NCBI RefSeq assembly: GCF_001721685.1
Contig: NZ_CP012502.1
Coordinates: 124,001 to 188,000, forward strand
Direction of reading: 5' to 3'
Origin: Salisediminibacterium beveridgei
GTDB taxonomy: Bacteria; Bacillota; Bacilli; Bacillales; Salisediminibacteriaceae
DNA length: 64,000 bases
Below the pieces are notes generated by a model that did not search any database, was not told the DNA's origin, and was given only the letters and a program-made list of their open reading frames with translations. Positions 46,931 through 56,231 of the stretch are shown here, piece by piece. The translations under genes and the position numbers were made by a program. How positions within the stretch are numbered: position 1 is the stretch's first letter; every line of letters begins with the position of its first letter.

Positions 46931-48223
46931 ATGGGTGTTACCTTAAAAGAAATGGAAAAGCTAACGTTGAAAGACTTGTATCAACTCGCCAAAGATAAAG
47001 GACTCTCCAGCTACAGTCAATTGTCGAAAAAGGAACTCATTTTTGCGATCATGCAAAAGCAGGCGGAAAATGAAGATCTGATGTTCATGGAAGGCGTTCT
47101 GGATATTATCCCGAACGAAGGATTCGGCTTTTTGAGGTCCAATACGTACAAGCCAAGCCCACAGGATATTTACATTTCTGCTTCCCAGATTCGCCGTTTC
47201 CGCATCCGCAATGGTGATAAAGTATCCGGCAAAGTGCGAAAACCTAAAGAAACCGAGCGTTATTACGGACTCTTGCAGGTCGCCGCGGTTAACGGAGAAG
47301 ATCCGGAACTCGCGAGCGAGCGGCCTCACTTTCCACAGCTGACGCCGCTTTATCCGGAAAAGAAACTCAACCTGGAAACGGAGACGAAAATGCTCGCAAC
47401 CCGGGTGATGGATATGGTGTCACCGGTCGGACTCGGCCAGCGTGGTTTGATTGTCGCACCACCTAAAGCAGGGAAGACGTTACTGTTAAAAGAAGTCGCA
47501 GACAGCATCGCGAAGAACCACCCGGACCTTGAACTGATGGTCCTGTTGATCGACGAACGTCCGGAGGAAGTGACGGATATGGAGCGCTCCGTCAAAGGTG
47601 AAGTAATCAGCTCCACCTTCGATGAGGTGCCTGAGAATCATATCAAAGTAGCTGAACTGGTGCTCGACCGTGCGATGCGACTCGTGGAAGCGAAAAAAGA
47701 CGTCGTGATCCTCATGGACAGCATCACCCGGCTGGCCCGCGCGTATAACCTGGTCGTGCCGCAAAGTGGGCGGACCCTCTCCGGGGGGATTGATCCAGCC
47801 AGTTTTCACCGCCCGAAACGTTTTTTCGGTGCCGCCCGGAACATTGAAGAAGGCGGGAGCCTGACGATTCTTGCCACAGCCCTTGTGGAAACCGGTTCGC
47901 GTATGGACGACGTCATTTATGAAGAGTTCAAAGGCACCGGCAACATGGAACTGCACCTCGACCGCAAGCTTGCTGAACGCAGGATCTTCCCGGCCATCGA
48001 TATTCGCCGTTCCTCCACCCGGAAGGAAGAACTGCTTCTCGACAATGAAATCATCGAAAACCTGTGGTCCATGCGCCGCACGATGAACGATCAGCCCGAA
48101 TTTCTGGAACGCTTCCTGAAAAAAGTCAGACAAACGAAGACCAACCAGGAATTCTTTGATGAGTTCGAAAAGGAAAAAGCAGGTAAAGCCCGCGCCCGTC
48201 AGACACGGAACGGGAATACCTGA
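46931..48223 (+). CDS. rho: Transcription termination factor Rho
   Basis: A 430-residue hexameric RNA helicase. The N-terminal Rho domain ([20 protein letters not shown]) is followed by a cold-shock-type RNA-binding fold with [19 protein letters not shown] (19 residues). The ATPase core has Walker A APPKAGKT near residue 176 and Walker [17 protein letters not shown]. The Q-loop/R-loop region [20 protein letters not shown] (20 residues) is present. Only a weak AAGGTG ribosome site about 10 nt upstream precedes the ATG. Confidence 0.97.
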   Translation: MGVTLKEMEKLTLKDLYQLAKDKGLSSYSQLSKKELIFAIMQKQAENEDLMFMEGVLDIIPNEGFGFLRSNTYKPSPQDIYISASQIRRFRIRNGDKVSGKVRKPKETERYYGLLQVAAVNGEDPELASERPHFPQLTPLYPEKKLNLETETKMLATRVMDMVSPVGLGQRGLIVAPPKAGKTLLLKEVADSIAKNHPDLELMVLLIDERPEEVTDMERSVKGEVISSTFDEVPENHIKVAELVLDRAMRLVEAKKDVVILMDSITRLARAYNLVVPQSGRTLSGGIDPASFHRPKRFFGAARNIEEGGSLTILATALVETGSRMDDVIYEEFKGTGNMELHLDRKLAERRIFPAIDIRRSSTRKEELLLDNEIIENLWSMRRTMNDQPEFLERFLKKVRQTKTNQEFFDEFEKEKAGKARARQTRNGNT

Positions 48224-48231
48224 AATAAGGG

Positions 48232-48260
48232 TTGCAATCAGCCGGCACAGTTGTTATAAT
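48232..48260 (+). promoter_or_regulatory. Sigma-A promoter of rpmE
   Basis: TTGCAA (48232-48237), 17-nt spacer, TATAAT (48255-48260). The 75-nt leader has two small hairpins: ACGGG/CCCGT near 48279-48294 and ACAGA/TCTGT directly after. They might be an L31 autoregulatory leader (unverified). Confidence 0.8.
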
Positions 48261-48341
48261 TTCGAAGTATGTGAGTGACGGGATCGTGCCCGTACAGATA
48301 ACTCTGTTTCGAGAGATTCAGGGCAAAAGGAGATGAAAGAC

Positions 48342-48584
48342 ATGAAAGAAGCTATTCACCCAAAATATCACCAAGTGGTATTCAAGGATGTAAGTTCCGG
48401 TTTCATGTTCTTGACAGGCTCTACACGTTCATCAAGCGAAACGATTGAATGGGAAGACGGAAACACGTATCCACTGCTTACAGTGGAAGTAAGTTCCGAC
48501 TCTCATCCATTCTACACAGGCAAGCAAAAATTTGCCGACGCTGGTGGCCGAGTGGACCGTTTCAAGAAAAAATACGGAATGTAA
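48342..48584 (+). CDS. rpmE2: 50S ribosomal protein L31, zinc-independent type B
   Basis: An 80-residue L31. The sequence [20 protein letters not shown] (20 residues) continues without any cysteine, and the segment [20 protein letters not shown] (20 residues) with [10 protein letters not shown] is the hallmark of type B (RpmE2/YtiA). B. subtilis has the zinc-binding four-Cys-type RpmE at this locus and the type B gene elsewhere under Zur. ATG 48342 is chosen because AAAGGAG is 9 nt upstream; the ATG at 48333 abuts that site. Own promoter and terminator. Confidence 0.95.
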   Translation: MKEAIHPKYHQVVFKDVSSGFMFLTGSTRSSSETIEWEDGNTYPLLTVEVSSDSHPFYTGKQKFADAGGRVDRFKKKYGM

Positions 48585-48603
48585 TCACCAGCCAAGATCA
48601 AAC

Positions 48604-48650
48604 AAAGCAGGCGGACGCAGCGACAATGCTGCCCGGCCTGCTTTTTTTGT
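48604..48650 (+). terminator. Terminator after rpmE
   Basis: AAAGCAGGC pairs with GCCTGCTTT, with an inner GCAGC/GCTGC stem, followed by TTTTTTT. Confidence 0.9.
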
Positions 48651-49190
48651 GGTTTGCAGAGGACCGGAAGTGAATGTACGTCAAGAATCCACCAGGCCGA
48701 GGAAATCCTGTCGCAGCTGTTGAGATAAGCGATAAGAATTCCCCCCGGTCCATCAATTCTTGTCGTCAGGTTCTGTTTCTCCTGACCGCATGTGTCGTTC
48801 GATCGTTCTGCGATGCAGCGCCCCCCTGTCCAGGCATGGACTCGGGTTGGGGTGAGCTTTCGGGAGCTGTTTGGCAAAGACAATTCATCCCGAGCCTGAT
48901 CAGCAGCCTGCCAGTCGTCCACACGCCTTTCACCCAAATAACCATGCCACAAAACATTGCAATCTCATTCGTCATCGTCTGTTAATGCACTGCGCTGTTT
49001 CAGAATCCGTAAACGCAGGTAAGCTTCAGGTAAACGTCTGCAATAGATAAAGCCCATAACCATCTCACCTTTCACAAGGAAAATAGGTTCCCATCCATCA
49101 GCTCCCTAGCCGCCATGTCAGGTCTCTGTCCAAAATGTGAACAAATATTCCCTGAGACCATCGACCTGTGTATAAAAAGTTTCCTGTGTT
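48651..49190. other. Gene-poor stretch between rpmE and tdk
   Basis: About 540 nt without a convincing gene. Reading frames here have odd composition (many Cys, Arg and Trp) and no good start sites, except the 32-codon frame listed separately. The minus strand looks like eroded coding sequence. No terminator for a minus-strand transcript was found. Confidence 0.5.
48965..49063 (-). CDS. Small hypothetical ORF (possible gene remnant)
   Basis: A 32-residue frame opening MVMGFIYCRRLPEAYLRLRI and ending SALTDDDE. GAAAGGTGAG directly precedes the ATG and composition looks protein-like, unlike its surroundings. I do not recognise it. It could be a real small protein with a basic amphipathic helix, or the start of a decayed gene whose remainder fills 48650-48960 on the same strand. 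Confidence 0.3.
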   Translation of the reverse strand: MVMGFIYCRRLPEAYLRLRILKQRSALTDDDE

Positions 49191-49193
49191 CGG

Positions 49194-49222
49194 TAGAAAG
49201 TTCGCCGTAATCACTCTATAAT
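49194..49222 (+). promoter_or_regulatory. Sigma-A promoter of tdk
   Basis: TAGAAA (49194-49199), 17-nt spacer, TATAAT (49217-49222). Confidence 0.6.
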
Positions 49223-49290
49223 GAAACATGGAGAAGGCACATGAACAATCGTGCCCGATGTCGAATTTATTGATACAGGAGACTGGTCTT

Positions 49291-49920
49291 ATGTATTTAA
49301 CGAGCAAAGAAGGCTGGCTGGAAGTCATCTGCGGCAGTATGTTTTCGGGGAAATCCGAGGAACTGATCCGCAGAGTGCGCCGGGCAAGCTATGGCAGACA
49401 AAAAGTACAGGTATTCAAGCCGATTATTGATAACCGCTATTCGAATGAAGAAGTGGTCTCCCACAACGGGAACAAAGTGGTGGCTGTGCCTGTTGACTGT
49501 ACGGATGACGTCATCGAAAAGATTGCAAGTAACACCCAGGTGGTGGCGTTCGATGAGGTTCAGTTTTTTGATGAGCACATTGTTGCATTGGCTGAGAAAC
49601 TTGCAGACGACGGGATGCGGGTCATCGTCGCAGGTCTCGATCAGGATTTCCGGGGAGAACCCTTTGGTGTCGTGCCGACATTAATGGCCATGGCAGAGTC
49701 AGTCACAAAACTTCAGGCGATTTGTTTAACCTGCGGATCTCCGGCGAGCCGGACTCAGCGCCTGATTGACGGGCGTCCGGCTTCCTTCGATGACCCGATC
49801 ATTCTTGTCGGTGCATCCGAATCCTACGAACCGCGTTGCCGCCACTGCCACGAAGTACCTAATAAACCGAGAAATAACCGCTTTGAGAACGTTGGATATG
49901 CCTCGAAACCGTTATTATGA
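49291..49920 (+). CDS. tdk: Thymidine kinase
   Basis: A 209-residue type II thymidine kinase of the salvage pathway. P-loop [10 protein letters not shown] is at about residues 13-22, FDEVQFFD is the Walker B-like motif near residue 88, and [10 protein letters not shown] is the lasso region. Two Cys pairs bind structural zinc: CLTC near residue 148 and CRHC near 186. ATG 49291 has AGGAGA 8 nt upstream; the longer upstream reading is rejected. The rho-rpmE-tdk-prfA order is conserved, but here prfA is displaced by two genes. Confidence 0.96.
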   Translation: MYLTSKEGWLEVICGSMFSGKSEELIRRVRRASYGRQKVQVFKPIIDNRYSNEEVVSHNGNKVVAVPVDCTDDVIEKIASNTQVVAFDEVQFFDEHIVALAEKLADDGMRVIVAGLDQDFRGEPFGVVPTLMAMAESVTKLQAICLTCGSPASRTQRLIDGRPASFDDPIILVGASESYEPRCRHCHEVPNKPRNNRFENVGYASKPLL

Positions 49921-49927
49921 ACGTGAT

Positions 49928-49961
49928 TTCCCTGTGATGTGTTAACATCATAGGGATTTTT
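49928..49961 (+). terminator. Terminator after tdk
   Basis: TCCCTGTGATGT pairs with ACATCATAGGGA around GTTA, followed by TTTTT. Confidence 0.85.
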
Positions 49962-50106
49962 CAGTAGTTTTTCATATAGACACCATATAATAACTCTGAT
50001 ACGATACGTAAAAAGGCGCACGAAACGTTTTCGTACAATACATAAATAAAGCGCTTACGAAAAAGTCCTGCACCTGAGATCTCAGACAGAAAGTGGTGGA
50101 ACATGC

Positions 50107-52323
50107 ATGAAGAATCCGTTCAGGAAAAAGAAGCAGCGCCCGTCAGCGGCAATACACGAATCCACACCAAAGCAACCATCGAAACAACCGAAAGCCAGGG
50201 TATCAAAAATGTCACTGAAGCAGAAATTATTGATCTGGTTCACCTTGCTCGGGGTCATCCCGGCAGTGACCATTGCATCGATCATTTATATCACATCGGA
50301 AAATGCACTTGAAGAAAAAGTGCAGGACTTGTCTGAAGAGATTTCCGGGCAAGTGGGGGAGAATCTGGATCAGCGATTGGATCAGGTCTATGACTTGTCC
50401 ATGCGTCCCTTTACAGACGGTGAAGTCTATGAGCAGATGGTAGCCAATTATGACAGAATGGAACAGATCGATGTATTCACAGCCCGTCGGGAAGTGACGG
50501 ATTACTTCAATTCCATTCGAAACAGCACGGACTACCTTGATGAGATGTTCTTTTACCGTCAAATGGACGGGGAAGTCATCGGTCGTGTCCGCGGTCAGGA
50601 TATGACTGAGAATCCTTTCCCGGAAGGGGTTGAAGAGGCGCTGGAGGACAGCACTTTTCACTGGCACTCGGATTTTGATGAAGACGGCAGTTTGCAAGTT
50701 GTTCTGTACCGTTCCGTCAACCAGGGGATTCTAGGTCTCGAACTGTCACCGGCCATGTTCGATAATGTACTGGGCAGAGAGCGAAATCCAGCGGAAGAAG
50801 AGTTGGAACGGACATTGTTCATTGCTAATAATGATGGGACGATCATTCGCAGTAATGATCACGCTATCGAGCAGACCATGGGCGAGGAAGCGGTCCAAGA
50901 AGACGTCATCATGTCCACCATCGAACTTGAGAATGAGTGGCATGCTGTCGTGTCCACGCCGCGCTCGGTCGTCATGGCAGAAATGAATACAATCATGTAT
51001 TTTGTGATCGGTCTTGTCGCAGCGTTTATCATCGCTGCAGTGATCGTGGCTTTCTTTGTCACGAACTCTGTTACCCGGCCGATCTACCGCATGATCGGGT
51101 TGATGAAGCAGGCGGAAGAGGGTGATCTGACCGTCCGAACCCGTGAAACAGGGAAGAATGAACTCGGTCAGCTCGGGTCCAGTTTCAACCACATGCTTGA
51201 CAATGTGTCGCTGATTATTTCCGAAAATAAATCCATGTCCAAAATCGCCCGGGAAAACACCGAGCAGATGAAACGGATATCGGATCAGTCCTCGCATACC
51301 GCCGAGCAAATCGCTTCTTCGATTCAGGAAGTGGCAAATGGAGCGATGGAACAGGTGAATTACGCGGAACATACCGGTCGCGAGATGGATGAACTGTCCA
51401 AGGAAATGAAGCGGATGGAAGAAATGGTCAGCCGCGTGAGTGAGGTTGCGAACCACACGAAGGAATCGAGTGCGACTTCCCTTGGTCATATGAATGAGCT
51501 GACGGCGAAAAACGAAGATGTCGGTCAGAACATCGCTCAGATCAAGAGTACCATCGAACAGCTGAGTGCCGACGTGGAAGGGATCCGCGGCGTTGTGAGT
51601 ATCATTGACGGAATCAGCGATCAGACGAATCTGCTCGCTTTGAATGCCTCGATTGAAGCAGCCCGGGCAGGCGAAGCTGGAAAAGGTTTTGCTGTTGTGG
51701 CGGATGAAGTGCGAAAACTCGCGGAACAGTCCAAACAGTCGACGGATCAGATTGATAAGATCGTACACACCATTCTCGGGCAGACAAAAGAGTCCGTTAC
51801 CCTGGTGACGGAATCCGTGAAACGTTTTGACGAACAGACGACTGCTGTGGAAGAGACGAAGTCCTCATTTGATGACATCATCGCGGATACGGAAGACACC
51901 TTTACAGCTGTCGCCAGCATTGAAAGCTCGATCAGCAATATGAACAGCATGAAAGAGAAAGTGGAAAAAGCCATCAACGATATGGCGGAAATTACGGAAA
52001 CCACATCCGCTTCCACAGAGGAAGTCAGCGCGACCACAGAAGAACAGTTCGCAGCTGCAGAAGAGCTCGGGAAACTGTCCGATGATCTTGAAGAAACGAT
52101 GCTCGATCTCGAATCCGTTATCAACCGGTTCAAGGTTGAAGAATCAGAAGCAACAGCGCCTGAAGCCATCGACGAAGATGAGGCATCCGGTGACGACTTC
52201 ACCGGTTCAAGTGAACAGACAAAGGAAGATGCGGATGAAGTGGAGCCATCCGATCAGGACACGGACGAGGACGCAGAAGCGTATATTGAACCAACAGGCA
52301 CCGAAGGCGGAACCAGCAGATAA
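50107..52323 (+). CDS. Methyl-accepting chemotaxis protein, with dCache-like sensor and acidic tail
   Basis: A 738-residue chemoreceptor. A basic cytoplasmic N-terminus of about 38 residues precedes TM1 (about 41-62). The extracellular sensor spans about 63-296, TM2 about 297-320, and HAMP about 321-375. The signalling domain has tip [20 protein letters not shown] near residue 505-525. Unlike the other two receptors here, a very acidic tail of about 65 residues follows the last methylation helix. GTGGTGG lies upstream of the ATG. The stop codon TAA coincides with the left end of repeat copy 3. Ligand unknown. Confidence 0.92.
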   Translation: MKNPFRKKKQRPSAAIHESTPKQPSKQPKARVSKMSLKQKLLIWFTLLGVIPAVTIASIIYITSENALEEKVQDLSEEISGQVGENLDQRLDQVYDLSMRPFTDGEVYEQMVANYDRMEQIDVFTARREVTDYFNSIRNSTDYLDEMFFYRQMDGEVIGRVRGQDMTENPFPEGVEEALEDSTFHWHSDFDEDGSLQVVLYRSVNQGILGLELSPAMFDNVLGRERNPAEEELERTLFIANNDGTIIRSNDHAIEQTMGEEAVQEDVIMSTIELENEWHAVVSTPRSVVMAEMNTIMYFVIGLVAAFIIAAVIVAFFVTNSVTRPIYRMIGLMKQAEEGDLTVRTRETGKNELGQLGSSFNHMLDNVSLIISENKSMSKIARENTEQMKRISDQSSHTAEQIASSIQEVANGAMEQVNYAEHTGREMDELSKEMKRMEEMVSRVSEVANHTKESSATSLGHMNELTAKNEDVGQNIAQIKSTIEQLSADVEGIRGVVSIIDGISDQTNLLALNASIEAARAGEAGKGFAVVADEVRKLAEQSKQSTDQIDKIVHTILGQTKESVTLVTESVKRFDEQTTAVEETKSSFDDIIADTEDTFTAVASIESSISNMNSMKEKVEKAINDMAEITETTSASTEEVSATTEEQFAAAEELGKLSDDLEETMLDLESVINRFKVEESEATAPEAIDEDEASGDDFTGSSEQTKEDADEVEPSDQDTDEDAEAYIEPTGTEGGTSR

Positions 52324-52379
52324 AGAAAACCAGGCTTCTCGCCAAGCTTAAATGGCGAAAGCCTTGGTTGCGCTTATGC
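52320..52379 (-). repeat. 58-nt palindromic repeat, copy 3 (at chemoreceptor stop codon)
   Basis: Copy 3, inverted relative to copies 1 and 2. It reads ATAAAGAAAACC on the plus strand, then core arms AGGCTTCTCGCCA and TGGCGAAAGCCT, and ends GGTTGCGCTTATGC. Its first TAA is the chemoreceptor stop codon. Confidence 0.8.
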
Positions 52380-52421
52380 TTCAATCCTTTAGCGGACGTG
52401 AACATTCCTATGGAGTATAAA

Positions 52422-52463
52422 AAAACGAACCGGCCCCCCTGGAGATGGGGGCCGGTTCGTTTT
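52422..52463. terminator. Bidirectional terminator
   Basis: A perfect 17-bp stem, AAAACGAACCGGCCCCC (52422-52438) with its complement (52447-52463), flanked by A and T tracts. Separates convergent genes. Confidence 0.95.
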
Positions 52464-52491
52464 CGTTAAACTGCACAGGCAGATGGTTGCT

Positions 52492-53823
52492 TTATAGCCG
52501 TCTCGCGCCTTGCTGGACAGGGTCCCAAGCGGTGTTGAACGGTGGTGCATAACTGATATCGAGGTTTTCCATTTCTTCGGTGGTCATGCCGTGATAGATG
52601 GCGGTTGCCGCTACATCAATCCGCTTGTCCACGCCGCGTTTACCAATCGCTTGCATCCCGATGAGCTTGTCTGTTTTGTTATCCTTCATCATCCGGATGA
52701 AAAGGGGGGCGTTCTCCGGCATATAGTGCGCAATCGCCGCCGAGTCATACCCGATCACACTGTAATCGATCCCTTCGTCTTTCGCTTCCTGCTCACTGAG
52801 ACCGGTTTTTCCGATTGCAAGGTCAAAGAACTGCATCACCGATGAGCCGACGATGCCTTGGAAAGCCTTCGTTTCCCCGGCCATATTAATGCCGGCGATC
52901 CGCCCCTGTTTATTCGCATGGGTACCAAGTGGCACGAAGTCGTCTTTTTGCTTGACGCGGTGAAATTGCGTGGCGCAGTCCCCGGCGGCGTAGATACCCG
53001 CGATGTTCGTTTCCATATACGGGTTCACGAGTACCGCACCGGATGGGTGCAGGTGGACACCGGTCCCATCGAGGAAGCCGGTATTCGGCTTTACGCCGAT
53101 GGCGACGATCACCATGTCCGATGGGTAAGATCCCTGATCGGTGACAACGCCGTCAACCCGGCCGTTTTCTCCGGTGAACGATTGGACCTTCTCCTTCAGG
53201 ACGAGTTCAATGTTGTGACGTTCTGCTTCTTCCTGAATTTTTTCACTGATTTCTGCATCATAGACGTTTCCGACGCGCTCCATCAGATCGATGATCCGCA
53301 CCTTCCGGCCATCTTTCGCCAGGTTTTCGGCAACCTCGAGGCCAATGTATCCCCCGCCGATGACGGTCACATTCAGGACATCTTCTTTCATATCCTCCAC
53401 AATTTTTTCTGCGTCGGGAATGGTTTTCAACAGATGGATTCCTTCGAGATCCTTCCCTTCAAACGGTGGAAAAATCGATCCTGCCCCGCTTGCAACGAGA
53501 AGCATATCATAGTCAACGGTGAAGGCCTCACCGTTTTCAAGGTTCGTGCCGTGAACTTGTTGTCCTGAGGCATCCACAGACGTTACTTCATGGTAAATCC
53601 GCGCATCAATCCCTGCCTTCTCCCGGAAAAAAGAGACGGGTCTCGCGATCAGTTCATCACTCTTTGCGACTTCCCCTCCGATAAAATACGGCAAACCGCA
53701 CTGGGCATAGGAATACACTGCCCCTTTTTCGAGTACGGTAATCGAAGCATCTTTACGTTTTCGCGACAGCTGCATGGCTGCGCTCATCCCTGCGGCATCG
53801 CCGCCGATAATCACCACGTTCAT
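52492..53823 (-). CDS. cdr: CoA-disulfide reductase-like FAD/NAD(P) oxidoreductase
   Basis: A 443-residue flavoprotein. N-terminal FAD motif is VVIIGGDAAGMSAAMQLSR. The single redox Cys42 lies in SYAQCGLPYF, the signature of CoA-disulfide reductase and NADH oxidase relatives. NAD(P) motif is VTVIGGGYIGLEVAENLA near residue 155, and the second FAD motif is IYAAGDCATQ. The C-terminal dimerisation domain ends with YAPPFNTAWDPV. It probably reduces CoA disulfide or other low-molecular-weight disulfides or polysulfides. Start follows AAGGAGGAG. No rhodanese domain is fused. Confidence 0.88.
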   Translation of the reverse strand: MNVVIIGGDAAGMSAAMQLSRKRKDASITVLEKGAVYSYAQCGLPYFIGGEVAKSDELIARPVSFFREKAGIDARIYHEVTSVDASGQQVHGTNLENGEAFTVDYDMLLVASGAGSIFPPFEGKDLEGIHLLKTIPDAEKIVEDMKEDVLNVTVIGGGYIGLEVAENLAKDGRKVRIIDLMERVGNVYDAEISEKIQEEAERHNIELVLKEKVQSFTGENGRVDGVVTDQGSYPSDMVIVAIGVKPNTGFLDGTGVHLHPSGAVLVNPYMETNIAGIYAAGDCATQFHRVKQKDDFVPLGTHANKQGRIAGINMAGETKAFQGIVGSSVMQFFDLAIGKTGLSEQEAKDEGIDYSVIGYDSAAIAHYMPENAPLFIRMMKDNKTDKLIGMQAIGKRGVDKRIDVAATAIYHGMTTEEMENLDISYAPPFNTAWDPVQQGARRL

Positions 53824-53936
53824 CCGTTCATCTCCTCCTTGATTTAAAACGATTTATGAGCTTGTGTGCCATCATCCAATTTCCCTCCGGACAAAGAAAA
53901 TAAACGTATACTTACAGGGGTATGTAGAATCAGGAA

Positions 53937-53965
53937 TTGATTTTACCGCAAAGAGAACCTATACT
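53937..53965 (+). promoter_or_regulatory. Sigma-A promoter of the prfA operon
   Basis: TTGATT (53937-53942), 17-nt spacer, TATACT (53960-53965), about 60 nt before prfA. Confidence 0.75.
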
Positions 53966-54023
53966 ATAGAAGAATCAGGTTTCAAAATCAGATGAATTTG
54001 TCTAATAAAAGAGGGTGGCGCAA

Positions 54024-55094
54024 GTGTTTGACCGACTTGAATCTGTAGAAGATCGTTATGAGCAGCTAAATGAGCTTTTGATGGATCCTGCAATCATGAA
54101 TGATACGAATAAGCTTCGCGACTATTCGAAGGAACAGTCCGATTTGCAGAAGACCGTGGAGACTTTCAGACAATACAAAGATATCAAGCAGCAGATTGAT
54201 GACACGAAAGAGATGCTCAGAGGGAATCTTGATGACGACATGCAAGAGATGGCAAAAATGGAACTCGATGAACTCGAAGATGAGCTGAAAACCTTGGAAG
54301 ACAAGTTATGGGTGCTGTTGATCCCGAAAGATCCGAATGACGACAAGAACGTCATCGTGGAAGTCCGCGGTGCGGCAGGCGGGGACGAGGCAGCGCTGTT
54401 TGCCGGCGACCTGTTCCGGATGTACTACCGCTACGCGGAAAATCAGGGCTGGAAGACCGAAGTGATTGACGCCAATGAAACCGGCATCGGTGGGTACAAG
54501 GAGATCGTCTTCAGCATTAACGGCAAAGGGGCCTACTCCCATATGAAATTTGAAAACGGGGCGCACCGGGTGCAGCGGGTACCGTCCACCGAGTCAGGTG
54601 GCCGGATCCATACGTCCACTGCAACCGTAGCGGTTCTGCCGGAAGCGGAAGGTGTGGAAGTGGACATCAACGAAAAGGACATCCGCGTGGACCGGTTTGC
54701 CTCGAGCGGACCCGGTGGGCAGAGCGTTAACACCACGATGTCGGCCGTCCGTCTGACCCACGAACCAACAGGGGTCGTCGTATCCTGTCAGGACGAAAAG
54801 TCCCAGATTAAAAATAAGGAAAAAGCGATGAAAGTGCTCCGGGCAAGGATCTATGATATTTATCAGCGCGAGGCGCAGGCGGAGATTGACGAAAACCGGA
54901 AATCCGCTGTCGGTACCGGAGACCGTTCCGAGCGGATCCGGACGTACAATTTCCCGCAAAGCCGGGTCACCGATCACCGCATCGGTCTGACGATCCAGAA
55001 ACTCGATCAGATTCTTGAAGGGAAACTCGATGAGATCATCGAAGCCCTGATTGTGGAAGAGCAGTCGAAGATGATGGAAAATGCGGAGTCCTGA
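54024..55094 (+). CDS. prfA: Peptide chain release factor 1
   Basis: A 356-residue class I release factor recognising UAA and UAG. It begins [18 protein letters not shown]. The PST (PxT-type) codon-recognition motif is in [11 protein letters not shown] and the catalytic GGQ is near residue 231 in [12 protein letters not shown]. The GTG at 54024 is chosen over the GTG at 54015, because the latter overlaps the GAGGGTGG ribosome site and adds three residues not usual in the family. The stop lies 1 nt before the prmC ATG. Confidence 0.96.
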   Translation: MFDRLESVEDRYEQLNELLMDPAIMNDTNKLRDYSKEQSDLQKTVETFRQYKDIKQQIDDTKEMLRGNLDDDMQEMAKMELDELEDELKTLEDKLWVLLIPKDPNDDKNVIVEVRGAAGGDEAALFAGDLFRMYYRYAENQGWKTEVIDANETGIGGYKEIVFSINGKGAYSHMKFENGAHRVQRVPSTESGGRIHTSTATVAVLPEAEGVEVDINEKDIRVDRFASSGPGGQSVNTTMSAVRLTHEPTGVVVSCQDEKSQIKNKEKAMKVLRARIYDIYQREAQAEIDENRKSAVGTGDRSERIRTYNFPQSRVTDHRIGLTIQKLDQILEGKLDEIIEALIVEEQSKMMENAES

Positions 55095-55095
55095 T

Positions 55096-56013
55096 ATGAC
55101 AAAGCGCTCCGTATCCGAAGCCCTCTTTTGGGCTTCTTCTTATTTAAAAACACATGAGCAGGAAGCAGAAATCGCGCGGATCCTGATGTGTCATCACACC
55201 GGCTGGAGCCGGGCAAAATTATACAGTGAAAGTCGGGCGCATCTCGCCGCGGATGTGGACGAAGCTTTTTCAAGGGACGTGTTGCGCGCTTCGACCGGCG
55301 TTCCGGTGCAGCACATCACGTGCCGGGAGATGTTCGCTGGACGGCATTATCAGGTAAACCGTTCTGTCTTGATTCCACGCCCGGAAACGGAAGAGCTCGT
55401 CGAGGCCATTTTTACGGCCTTATCCACAGAGCAGTCAACAATGTTATCCACAATTGGGGATAACGGCTTTCCGGTGGCCGATATCGGTACCGGGTCAGGC
55501 ATTCTTGCCATTACCCTCGCACTGGATTTACCAGAGCGCTTCAAAACCTGGACCGGTAAAGATGTTTCTGTTTGCGTGACGGCTACGGACATCAGCGAAG
55601 AAGCCCTTTTCGTGGCAAAACAGAATGCGCACACCCATCAGGCAGCGGTAACCTTCCTCGCGGGGAGTTTTTTGACCCCGTTGAAAGAATCAGGGATCCG
55701 GCCGAGACTGCTCGTATCGAATCCGCCTTACATCCCGGATCAGGACAAAGCGGTGATGAAGGAAAACGTCACCGGACACGAACCGCATCTGGCGCTCTTT
55801 GCCGGTGAGGACGGACTGGAAGCCTATCGGCAGATCATCCGGGAACTGCCGGACGTGCTTCATCCGAAGGGAACGCTTCTGGCCCTCGAAATCGGATACA
55901 ACCAAGGGGATGCGGTCAGTGATCTTTTGAAAGAAACCTTGATAAACAGCTCGCCTGAGGTCATCAGCGACATCAATGGCAATGAACGGATTGTCATCGC
56001 ATGGTTGCGCTGA
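55096..56013 (+). CDS. prmC: Peptide chain release factor N5-glutamine methyltransferase
   Basis: A 305-residue SAM-dependent enzyme that methylates the GGQ glutamine of release factors. The N-terminal helical domain is followed by LIPRPETEELVE, the SAM loop VADIGTGSGILAITLAL (about residue 137) and the catalytic NPPY in LLVSNPPYIP near residue 208. ATG 55096 sits behind GGAG within the prfA end. An in-frame ATG inside prfA is less likely. The segment at about residues 110-125 is encoded by two DnaA boxes and is an Ser/Thr-rich insertion-like stretch (TEQSTMLSTIGDNG). Confidence 0.93.
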   Translation: MTKRSVSEALFWASSYLKTHEQEAEIARILMCHHTGWSRAKLYSESRAHLAADVDEAFSRDVLRASTGVPVQHITCREMFAGRHYQVNRSVLIPRPETEELVEAIFTALSTEQSTMLSTIGDNGFPVADIGTGSGILAITLALDLPERFKTWTGKDVSVCVTATDISEEALFVAKQNAHTHQAAVTFLAGSFLTPLKESGIRPRLLVSNPPYIPDQDKAVMKENVTGHEPHLALFAGEDGLEAYRQIIRELPDVLHPKGTLLALEIGYNQGDAVSDLLKETLINSSPEVISDINGNERIVIAWLR

Positions 56014-56231
56014 AGAAGCCGCGGGCATTCACAGGTTTCACACAGGGTTATGCACAGTCATCTGTGGATAACTTTTGTGGAGAACATACTTTCTGACAAG
56101 AGAAATGCACGGAAACCGGCGCTGCACAATGGATAAAATGCTTCTGTGACAAGGTTTGGAGGGGAAAAAGACATGGTTTTGAAAACGACTGTACGTTCTG
56201 TGGGTAAAGTTGTGGATAACGCTGTGAATAA
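55420..56231. promoter_or_regulatory. DnaA-box cluster across prmC and the start of ywlC
   Basis: Exact matches to TTATNCACA or its complement lie at 55420-55428, 55444-55452, 56048-56056, 56063-56071, 56211-56219 and 56223-56231. One-mismatch boxes are at 55456-55464 and 56200-56208. About two exact matches would be expected by chance in the whole 64-kb window on both strands. Such clusters outside the origin bind DnaA and dampen initiation in B. subtilis. Confidence 0.7.

Noticed and set aside
48512..48952. 146-codon minus-strand frame between rpmE and tdk
   Set aside because: It runs antisense into rpmE and its terminator, is rich in Cys/Arg/Trp, and has no ribosome site.
50043..50062. 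cre site upstream of the second chemoreceptor
   Set aside because: The AAAGCGCTT core is good but three outer positions mismatch the consensus.
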